Part shown: in pieces, positions 5,981-12,218 of the stretch
Numbering within the stretch: the first letter of the stretch is position 1
Layout: each line of letters begins with the position of its first letter
Assembly: GCA_023416055.1 (NCBI GenBank)
Contig: JAEZIH010000263.1
Coordinates: 1 to 13,795, forward strand
DNA: 13,795 nt
Reading direction: 5' to 3'
From: Pseudomonadota bacterium
GTDB lineage: Bacteria; Pseudomonadota; Alphaproteobacteria; Caulobacterales; Caulobacteraceae
The notes under the pieces: generated by a model
The model's input: the letters and a program-made list of their open reading frames with translations, nothing else
Databases searched by the model: none
Told to the model about the DNA's origin: nothing
Position numbers and translations under genes: made by a program

Positions 5981-7563
5981 GGCCGTGGCTCCGCCCCCAG
6001 CACCGAGGCGACATATCGGCCCGGCTCCAGCAGCTCCCGCGCCGCCGCGTCCAGATAGTCGAAAGGTCCGCCGACCACGAAGGTCAGGACCAGCAGGCCC
6101 AGGAGGAGGCCGCCGACCGAAGCCCCCTCGTGCAGGCGGATGGTGGGTGCGATGCGGTCAGGCTCGGCCCACCAGATCTGGATGCCGGCGCGGGCCAGGG
6201 CGATCAGCGAGAACAGGCTTGAGGCGATGACCGCGACAGCCAGCACGAGGGCGGCTGCGGGCAGGGGGCCCGCCGGTCCGCTCAGCAGGGAGGCGACCAT
6301 CGCGACCTTGGCGAGGAAGCCGGGCAGCGGCGGCAGGCCCGCGATCAGCAGGGTGCAGACCAGGAAGCCGGCGCTGAGCAGGCCCACGGGGGCGTCGATG
6401 ATCACCGCCCGCTCGTCCTCCTCCGTGTACAGGCCGTCGCCGTCGGGATCGTAGGCCTCGAGCAGGGGCGGATCCTCGAACTCGTCTTCCCCCGTCTCGG
6501 TGCCGACGAGGCCGGCGAGGAGGTAGAAGGCCGCAGCCGCGAGGGTGGAGATGACCATGTAGAGCAGGGCCCCGGCGATCACGGCCGGCTCGCGGAAGAC
6601 CAGCGCCGCCAGCAGGGTGCCGGCCGAGACCAGCACGCTGTAGCCGGCCAGCCGCCCGACGTCTCGGGCTGCCAGCAATCCGATCACGCCCACCCCCATG
6701 GTCATCAGGCCGGCGACGAAGATCCAGGGCCCTCCGAACCCGGCCGAGGCGCCGGAATCGGGGCCGAGGCACAGCATGCCGAGACGCAGCAGGGCGTAGA
6801 CGCCGACCTTGGTCATGATGGCGAAGACCGCCGCCGACGGGGCAATAGCCGCGTCGTAGGTGCGCGGCAGCCAGAAGCCGAGGGGCCAGGCCGCCGACTT
6901 GATCAGGAAGGCTGTCCCGAGGATGGCCGCGCCGGCGTGGAAGATGGCCCGCGTCTCCTCTCCGAGCTCGGGGATGCGCTGCGCCAGCGCCGCCATGTTG
7001 AGCGTGCCGGTGACCCCGAAGATCAGGCTGACCCCGACAAGGAAGAACAGCGAGGCGACCAGGTTGATGACGATGTAGTGCAGCCCGGCCTTGACCCGCC
7101 GCGGCCCCGAACCGTGCAGCAGCAGGGCGTAGGAGGCGGCCAGCAGGATTTCGAAGAAGACGAACAGGTTGAACAGGTCGCCGGTCAGGAAGGCGCCGTT
7201 CAGCCCCATCAGCAGAAGCTGCGAGAATACCGGATAGTAGGTCCCCAGCCGGGCCCAGCGGCCCAGCGAGAACACCGCGTTGACGAGGCCCAGGATGGAC
7301 GCCAGCAGCACCATCAGCGCGGCCAGCCGGTCGCCCACCAGCACGATGGCGACCCAGGCCGGCCAATCGCCCATGCGATAGGTGGCCGATACATCGCCGC
7401 TGCCCGCCTGAACGGTCAGGGCGACGGCCGCGGCGAGCAGGGCCACTGATGCGGCGATCGACACGACGCCGTGCAGCGGGCGGTTTCGCGCCCCGGTCAG
7501 CATCAGGATGGCCGCGGTCGCCAGCGGCAGCAGGATCGGCACGACGACGAGGTGCTGGGTCAT
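5977..7563 (-). CDS. mrpD: Mrp/Pha antiporter subunit D (NuoN/M-like)
   Basis: A 528-residue ion-translocating subunit related to the NuoL/M/N antiporter-like subunits of complex I. The functional landmarks are FVFFEILLAAS with E138 and AFLIKSAAWPLGFWLP with K222, equivalents of the Glu/Lys pair shown to be essential in Bacillus MrpD. Two oddities stand out. The helix that in MrpA reads NDLKGVLAYS here reads RDVGRLAGYS, so the lysine position is G303 (with R304 beside it). Residues about 356-388 form an acidic insertion with the EF-hand-like loop DPDGDGLYTEED (372-383) between two membrane segments. Many Mrp D subunits have an acidic loop here, but I do not know of this DxDxDG pattern in them. 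The ATG overlaps the mrpC stop by four bases. Confidence 0.95.
   Translation of the reverse strand: MTQHLVVVPILLPLATAAILMLTGARNRPLHGVVSIAASVALLAAAVALTVQAGSGDVSATYRMGDWPAWVAIVLVGDRLAALMVLLASILGLVNAVFSLGRWARLGTYYPVFSQLLLMGLNGAFLTGDLFNLFVFFEILLAASYALLLHGSGPRRVKAGLHYIVINLVASLFFLVGVSLIFGVTGTLNMAALAQRIPELGEETRAIFHAGAAILGTAFLIKSAAWPLGFWLPRTYDAAIAPSAAVFAIMTKVGVYALLRLGMLCLGPDSGASAGFGGPWIFVAGLMTMGVGVIGLLAARDVGRLAGYSVLVSAGTLLAALVFREPAVIAGALLYMVISTLAAAAFYLLAGLVGTETGEDEFEDPPLLEAYDPDGDGLYTEEDERAVIIDAPVGLLSAGFLVCTLLIAGLPPLPGFLAKVAMVASLLSGPAGPLPAAALVLAVAVIASSLFSLIALARAGIQIWWAEPDRIAPTIRLHEGASVGGLLLGLLVLTFVVGGPFDYLDAAARELLEPGRYVASVLGAEPRP
6415..6450 (-). other. EF-hand-like DxDxDG loop inside MrpD
   Basis: MrpD residues D372 to D383 read DPDGDGLYTEED. 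This places acidic residues at EF-hand loop positions 1, 3, 5 and 12, Gly at 6 and an aromatic residue at 8. It sits in an acidic stretch (EDEFEDPPLLEAY before, EDERAV after) that connects two membrane helices. By homology to NuoN the loop should face the cytosol. Calcium binding is inferred from pattern alone. Confidence 0.55.
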
Positions 7564-7904
7564 CCTTCCTCATCCTTGCGCCCATCGACGTGGTCGGCGC
7601 CCGCGAAGCCCCGCGCCGCCAGCATCACCACCAGCAGCAGGGCGGTGGTCGCGAAGCTGATCACGATGGCGGTCAGCACCAGGGCCTGGGGCAGGGGATC
7701 GGCGTAGTCGACCAGCGAGCCGACACCGCCGCGCAGCACCGGTTCGGCCCCGATGCGCACGCCCCCGGTGCAGAAGATGAACAGGTTGACCGCGTAGGAC
7801 AGCAGGGTCAGGCCGATCAGCACCTGGAAGGTCCGCGGGCGCAGGATCAGCCATACGCCGGAGGCGGTCAGCACGCCGATGGCGAGGGCGAGCACGATCT
7901 CCAT
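7560..7904 (-). CDS. mrpC: Mrp/Pha antiporter subunit C (NuoK-like)
   Basis: A 114-residue subunit homologous to NuoK of complex I. It has three hydrophobic helices (about 2-22, 27-47 and 71-96). Family motifs are LRPRTFQVLIGLTLLSYAVN with the following LFIF, and DPLPQALVLTAIVISFATTA, the latter nearly invariant in MrpC. The helix connecting these holds a short loop (VRIGAEPVLRGGVGSLVDYA). The C-terminus is a charged tail (HVDGRKDEEG). Its ATG shares one base with the mrpA stop (TGATG) and its own stop overlaps the mrpD ATG. In Mrp complexes C sits between A and D and carries part of the proton path. Confidence 0.95.
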   Translation of the reverse strand: MEIVLALAIGVLTASGVWLILRPRTFQVLIGLTLLSYAVNLFIFCTGGVRIGAEPVLRGGVGSLVDYADPLPQALVLTAIVISFATTALLLVVMLAARGFAGADHVDGRKDEEG

Positions 7905-10810
7905 CAGTTCGCCTCTCCCGGCTCGGCGGCCAGCGCCTCACTCCGGCGCGCGCGACGCAGCGACTGGTGGGCGATGGCGATCAGGATGAGGCTGGTCGCT
8001 CCGACCACAAGAATGAATACGCCCAGGTCGAACAGCACCGCGGTCGCCGCCGGAACCCGGCCGAGCGGCCCAAGATCGAAATAGGCGAACCACGAGGTCA
8101 GGAACGGCCGCCCGAAGAGCCAGGCGCCCAGGCCGGTGGCGAGGGCGATCAGCAGGCCGGTGGCGATCCACTGCACCGGGGCGACTCTCAGGCGCTGCTC
8201 GACCCAGCGCACTCCGCCGGCCATGTAGAGCAGGATCAGCGCCACGGAGGCGGTGAGACCCGCTGCGAAGCCTCCGCCCGGCAGCTCGTGCCCGCGCACG
8301 AACAGGTGGACGGCGAAGAGCAGGATCACCGGCACCATCAGCTGGATGATCAGGCCCGGCACGCGCAGGTATTCGGTCAGGGTCTGGCCGCGCTCGCGGT
8401 CGTCGCGCTGGCGGTCGGTCGCCTCCTGGGCCAGCTTCTGCGGCGGCGACTCGACGCTGTCCGCCCCCGGCCGGAAGCGGCGAAGCAGGGAGAAGACGGC
8501 GAGGGCGACGATGGCCAGGACCGTGATCTCGCCGAAGGTGTCGAAGCCGCGGAAATCCACGAGGATGACGTTGACGACGTTGTGCCCGCCGCCTTCGGCG
8601 TAGGCCGCGGCCAGGAAGTAGTCCGAGATCGATCCGTCCACCGGATGGGTCATCACCGCATAGGCGAGGATGGTCATCCCCGTCCCGATGCTGAGGGCCA
8701 GGATTGCGTCGCGGGCGCGGCGCAGACGGGTGGGGAGGGTGCGCACCTCCGGCAGCCGCAGCCGCGGCGGAAGCCAGCGCAGCCCCAGCAGGATCAGGAT
8801 GGTGGTGACGACCTCGACCAGCAGCTGGGTGGTCGCCAGGTCGGGCGCGGACAGCCAGACGAAGCTGATGCAGGAAACCAGACCGGCGCCGCCCATCAGG
8901 ATCAGGGCCGCCAGCCGGTGGAACTTGGCCAGCGCCGCCGCTCCCACGGCGCAGACGCCGCCGATCAGCCACAGGATGGCGAAGGCCGGGTCGATGGTGC
9001 TCAACGTCTCGCTGCCGGGCCGAAGGCGGGCTCCGCCGGCCGCCGCCAGCGCGGCGGCGAGGGCGGCGACGACGATGAACAGCACCTGGGGCTGCAGGCG
9101 ATCGCCGGGGAACAGACGTTTGATGCGATCCGGCCCGGAGTCGGCCAGCCACTGCATCAGGCGCTCGAAGACCAACTTGCCGTTGATGGGCCCGAACGGA
9201 GGCCTGCGCAGCTGCAACAGACGGCGGCGCAGCACCACGTAGAGCAGGATGCCGAAGCCGAGGGCCAGAACGCTCATGATCAGGGCCGGGGTGATCCCGT
9301 GCCAGACTGACAGGCGGAAGCTCGGTGCGGCGGTCCCCAGCACGGCCGTCGCCGCCGCGTTCAGGCGCGGACCCATGGTCACGCCTGGGAGGACGCCGAC
9401 AATGATGCACAGGATCGCGAGGCAACCGATCGGCGCCACCATCCACACCGGAGGCTCGTGCGGGCGCCGCGGCAGGTTGTCGGGCGTGCGACCGAAAAAG
9501 ACCCCGGCCGCGAAGCGCAGCGAATAGACCACGGCGAAGGTCGAGGCGACGACGGCGACGGCCGCCGGCAGCCAGGCCGCCGCCATGCCGCGCCCGGCTG
9601 CGATGCTCTCCTCGAAGAACATCTCCTTGGACAGGAAGCCGTTCAGCAACGGCACGCCCGCCATGGCCGCGGCGGCCACGACGGCCAGGGCGGTGGTGAT
9701 CGGCATGAAGCGGCCGAGTCCGCCCAGCTTGCGCATGTCGCGCGTGCCCGCCTCATGGTCGACGGCGCCCGCGGCCATGAACAGCGAGGCCTTGAACACC
9801 GCGTGGTTCACGGTGTGGAACAGCGCCGCCACCCAGGCCAGCGGCGTACCCAGGCCCAGCAGGAAGACGATCAGACCCAGATGGCTGATCGTCGAATAGG
9901 CCAGGACCCCCTTCAGGTCGTTCTGGAACATGGCCAGCAGGGCGGCGAGGGCGAGGGTGATCAGCCCCACTCCGGTGACCGCATAGAACCAGCCGTCGGT
10001 CCCGGCCAGGACCGGCCACAGCCGCATCAGCAGGAAGACCCCCGCCTTCACCAAGGTGGCCGAGTGGAGATAGGCCGACACCGGCGTCGGGGCGGCCATG
10101 GCCTGGGGCAGCCAGAAGTGGAACGGGAACTGGGCGCTCTTGGTGAAGGCCCCGATCAGGATCAGCGTCAGGGCCGGGCCGTAGACCTCGCTGGCGCGGA
10201 TCTCCTCAGAGGCGGCGAGAATATCGACCAGCTCGTAACTGCCCGCCACCCCCGCGAGCAGCAACAGGCCCGCCAGCAGGCAGAGGCCCCCCGCCGAGGT
10301 GACCACCAGGGCCATGCGGGCGCCTTCGCGGGCGGCGGCGCCGTGATGCCAGTAGCCGATCAGCAGGAAGGACAGCAGGCTGGTCATCTCCCAGAAGACG
10401 ACCAGCTGGATGACATTGCCGGACAGCACCATGCCGACCATCGAACCGGCGAAGGCCAGCAGCAGCGAATAGAAGCGCGGCACCGGATCGGCCGGCGACA
10501 TGTAGTAGCGGGCGTAGATGCTGACGAGCAGTCCGACGCCGTAGACCAGCATCAGGAAGATCCAGCTGAAGCTGTCCAGCGACAGGCTGAAGGTCAGGCC
10601 CAGCGCCGGCGCCCAGTCGATCACCCACGCCAGCGGGCCGTTGGCCAGGGCGCCGGACAGGGCGACGGACAGGCCCAGGCCGACCATCATCGCCGCCATG
10701 GCGATCGTCGCGGCGGTGTTGCGGGCGTGCGCCGGAAGCAGGGCGGCGGTCAGGCTGGCGACGAACGGCGCGCCGAGAAGGAGGGTCAGCCAGGCGTCAG
10801 GCGCAGGCAC
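7904..10810 (-). CDS. mrpA: Mrp/Pha antiporter fused subunit A-B (NuoL-like)
   Basis: The largest Mrp subunit, 968 residues, with MrpA and MrpB fused as in the six-gene (group 2) operons of other alphaproteobacteria. The NuoL-like part (about 1-530) keeps VVFWEMTSLLSFLLIGYW with E141, FTKSAQFPFHFWLP with K224, NDLKGVLAYSTISHLG with K299 and HAVFKASLF with K340, all candidate proton-path residues. The MrpA-specific part follows, with SAPDLATTQLLVEVV (D657, E666) and VILVDFRGFDTFGEITVLAI (E761), likened to NuoJ/Nqo regions. From about 815 comes the MrpB domain, with VRGHELPGGGFAAGL. The start is GTG at 10810-10808 with GGAGG five bases upstream, but that site lies in a hairpin stem. It heads a six-gene overlapping operon and is divergent from the LacI gene. 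Confidence 0.96.
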   Translation of the reverse strand: MPAPDAWLTLLLGAPFVASLTAALLPAHARNTAATIAMAAMMVGLGLSVALSGALANGPLAWVIDWAPALGLTFSLSLDSFSWIFLMLVYGVGLLVSIYARYYMSPADPVPRFYSLLLAFAGSMVGMVLSGNVIQLVVFWEMTSLLSFLLIGYWHHGAAAREGARMALVVTSAGGLCLLAGLLLLAGVAGSYELVDILAASEEIRASEVYGPALTLILIGAFTKSAQFPFHFWLPQAMAAPTPVSAYLHSATLVKAGVFLLMRLWPVLAGTDGWFYAVTGVGLITLALAALLAMFQNDLKGVLAYSTISHLGLIVFLLGLGTPLAWVAALFHTVNHAVFKASLFMAAGAVDHEAGTRDMRKLGGLGRFMPITTALAVVAAAAMAGVPLLNGFLSKEMFFEESIAAGRGMAAAWLPAAVAVVASTFAVVYSLRFAAGVFFGRTPDNLPRRPHEPPVWMVAPIGCLAILCIIVGVLPGVTMGPRLNAAATAVLGTAAPSFRLSVWHGITPALIMSVLALGFGILLYVVLRRRLLQLRRPPFGPINGKLVFERLMQWLADSGPDRIKRLFPGDRLQPQVLFIVVAALAAALAAAGGARLRPGSETLSTIDPAFAILWLIGGVCAVGAAALAKFHRLAALILMGGAGLVSCISFVWLSAPDLATTQLLVEVVTTILILLGLRWLPPRLRLPEVRTLPTRLRRARDAILALSIGTGMTILAYAVMTHPVDGSISDYFLAAAYAEGGGHNVVNVILVDFRGFDTFGEITVLAIVALAVFSLLRRFRPGADSVESPPQKLAQEATDRQRDDRERGQTLTEYLRVPGLIIQLMVPVILLFAVHLFVRGHELPGGGFAAGLTASVALILLYMAGGVRWVEQRLRVAPVQWIATGLLIALATGLGAWLFGRPFLTSWFAYFDLGPLGRVPAATAVLFDLGVFILVVGATSLILIAIAHQSLRRARRSEALAAEPGEAN

Positions 10811-10889
10811 TGAGGCCTCCGCGCGTGCGGAGGCCGTCGCGTGCGGGCAGGCGGGACATCCCGGCCGGGGCTGCGGTGACCACGAACAT
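10797..10889 (-). CDS. Possible leader peptide (uORF) of the mrp operon
   Basis: A 30-codon frame starts at ATG 10889-10887, preceded by GAGG (10898-10895) with five bases of spacing. The product begins MFVVTAAPAGMSRLPARDGL and ends LSACA, with no signal or domain. It reads through both arms of the hairpin that hides the mrpA ribosome-binding site and stops at TGA 10799-10797, 14 bases inside mrpA in a different frame. Ribosomes on it would open the hairpin and deliver mrpA initiation by coupling. It could also be a chance frame in GC-rich DNA. A weak -10-like GATAGT lies close upstream; if it is the real promoter, transcription would start too near the ATG for its ribosome-binding site to be fully transcribed. 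Confidence 0.4.
   Translation of the reverse strand: MFVVTAAPAGMSRLPARDGLRTRGGLSACA
10814..10835 (-). promoter_or_regulatory. Hairpin masking the mrpA ribosome-binding site
   Basis: In the minus-strand RNA, GGCCUCCGC (10835-10827) pairs perfectly with GCGGAGGCC (10822-10814) around the loop ACGC. The 3' arm contains GGAGG (10820-10816), which is the mrpA ribosome-binding site, five bases before its GTG. No T-run follows, so it is not a terminator. The folded state should block mrpA initiation. The trigger that opens it (ribosomes on the leader frame, temperature, pH or ions) is unknown. Confidence 0.6.
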
Positions 10890-11029
10890 GGCTACCTCAA
10901 CTATCGGGCTGGAAAGCCAAATCAAGCCTTCCGGTGCGATCGTCGGTCTGCAGGGGCGAATGGCCGCGGTTCGGCCAGGCGTTCTCCGGGCGCGACCTGC
11001 CGTTGCCAGCCGCGCGCGCAGATGCGAGA

Positions 11030-11043
11030 GCCAAGGCCTTGGC
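11030..11043. promoter_or_regulatory. 14-bp palindrome before the LacI gene
   Basis: GCCAAGGCCTTGGC is a perfect palindrome ending 16 bases before the chosen start codon. It could be an autoregulatory operator for a dimeric repressor. It differs from the palindrome in front of the GH3 gene, so if both are operators they may serve different proteins. GC-rich DNA yields such palindromes by chance now and then. Confidence 0.35.
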
Positions 11044-11059
11044 GGCAGCGGGTTGGGGA

Positions 11060-12118
11060 ATGGCGGGCGCTACAATCTACGACGTCGCCGCCCGGGCGGG
11101 GGTCTCGATCAAGTCGGTTTCGCGCGTGCTCAACGGCGAGGCCAACGTCAGCGAGGCCTTGCGCCGGAAGGTCGAGGCCGCGGTGGCCGAACTGGGCTAT
11201 CGCCGGAGCCTCTCGGCGCGCTCCCTTGCCGGGTCGGCCTCGTCGATCATCGCCGCCCTCGTCGACGCCGCCCTGACCATCGAGCACTGGCGCAGCGGAC
11301 GCGGTAACGACTATCTCAGCCGCCTCGAACTCGGCCTGCTGATGGAATGCCGCCAGGCCGACCATCACCTGATGGTCGAGCTGGTCGACTACGACGCGCC
11401 GACCCTGCGCCAGAACCTGTCCAACCTGCTGTCCGCCATCCGGCCCCAGGGCGTGGTGCTGACGCCGCCCAACTCGGACAATGTGGTGGTTCTCGACGTG
11501 CTGGAGGCGATGGGCGTGCCCTATGCGCGGATCGGGCCCGAGACCGCCCCCGACCGCGGAACTCGCATCCGCATGGACGACGCGGGCGCCGCCGAGGAGA
11601 TCACCGGCCACCTGCTCGACCTCGGACACGTCGACCTCGCCTACATCTCCGGCCCGGCCGCCTATTCGGCCAGTCGACTTCGGCGGACAGGGTTCGAGAC
11701 GGCCCTGCGCCGCCGCGGCCTGACGCCCCGTGCGGAGTGGATGGTCGAGGGGGAGTTCACCTTCGGCTCCGGCCTTGAGGCCGCCGAGCGTCTTCTGGCC
11801 GGGCCCGGTCGCCCGACGGCGATCTTCGCCGCCAACGACGACATGGCCCTCGGCGTCCTGCAGGCCGCGGCGGCCGCGGGGCTCAGCGTGCCGCGGGATC
11901 TGTCCGTCGCCGGCTTCGACGACACCCCGAGCGCCCTGTTCAGCACGCCGCCCCTGACGACCATCAGGCATCCCGTGGCCGAGATGGCGGCGGCCGCGGC
12001 CCAGCGGCTGATTCCCGTCCTCAAGGCGCGGCTGGGGGACCTCTGCCGCGAGGACGAAGTCGTCGTCCCCCACGCCCTGGTGGTCAGGGCGTCCACCGCC
12101 CCACCGGCCGCTCGGTGA
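11060..12118 (+). CDS. LacI-family transcriptional regulator
   Basis: A 352-residue DNA-binding regulator. The N-terminal helix-turn-helix (residues 4-23, TIYDVAARAGVSIKSVSRVL) and hinge helix (about 48-58, RRSLSARSLAG) are canonical. The recognition-helix specificity positions are Ile-Lys (in VSIKSVSR). The periplasmic-binding-like effector domain runs from about 62 to the end, with GPAAYSASRLRRTGFETAL, IFAANDDMALGVLQAA and VPRDLSVAGFDDTPSALFSTP. The ATG at 11060 puts the HTH at residue 4, as usual; the open frame goes 42 codons further up but without family character, and the only purine motif (GGGG) is very close to the ATG. It is followed after one base by the promoter/operator of the GH3 gene, so it probably controls that gene in response to a sugar derived from beta-glucosides. 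Confidence 0.95.
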   Translation: MAGATIYDVAARAGVSIKSVSRVLNGEANVSEALRRKVEAAVAELGYRRSLSARSLAGSASSIIAALVDAALTIEHWRSGRGNDYLSRLELGLLMECRQADHHLMVELVDYDAPTLRQNLSNLLSAIRPQGVVLTPPNSDNVVVLDVLEAMGVPYARIGPETAPDRGTRIRMDDAGAAEEITGHLLDLGHVDLAYISGPAAYSASRLRRTGFETALRRRGLTPRAEWMVEGEFTFGSGLEAAERLLAGPGRPTAIFAANDDMALGVLQAAAAAGLSVPRDLSVAGFDDTPSALFSTPPLTTIRHPVAEMAAAAAQRLIPVLKARLGDLCREDEVVVPHALVVRASTAPPAAR

Positions 12119-12119
12119 C

Positions 12120-12148
12120 TTGACAGCGCTGTCATTCCCCTCGCTAAT
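12120..12148 (+). promoter_or_regulatory. Promoter of the GH3 glucosidase gene
   Basis: TTGACA (12120-12125) is a perfect -35 box. With a 17-base spacer, GCTAAT (12143-12148) gives four of six -10 matches including the TAAT end. Transcription would start near 12155, leaving a leader of about 65 bases before the ATG at 12219. The leader contains GGAGG (12163-12167) and CCTCC (12178-12182), a possible 5-bp stem. Confidence 0.65.
12121..12134. promoter_or_regulatory. LacI-type operator over the -35 box
   Basis: TGACAGCGCTGTCA is a perfect 14-bp palindrome with a central CG step inside GCGC, the usual shape of LacI-family operators, and resembles TGACA-n-CG-n-TGTCA sites known for some sugar regulators of this family. 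It overlaps the -35 box, so a bound repressor would block RNA polymerase. It starts three bases after the stop codon of the LacI gene. Confidence 0.7.
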
Positions 12149-12218
12149 GGCTCCGGCTGTTGGGAGGCGGCTCGGCTCCTCCGTGCGGCCGTTGAGTCGT
12201 TCCCTGCTGGAGTCCGCC

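Noticed and set aside
7904..10810. Lack of a separate mrpB gene as a sign of a broken operon
   Set aside because: The MrpB domain is present as the last ~150 residues of the A subunit, as in known fused six-gene operons.
7967..10813. Two long plus-strand frames (447 and 451 codons) opposite mrpA
   Set aside because: Gln/Arg/Gly-rich antisense shadows of the mrpA frame with no recognisable fold.
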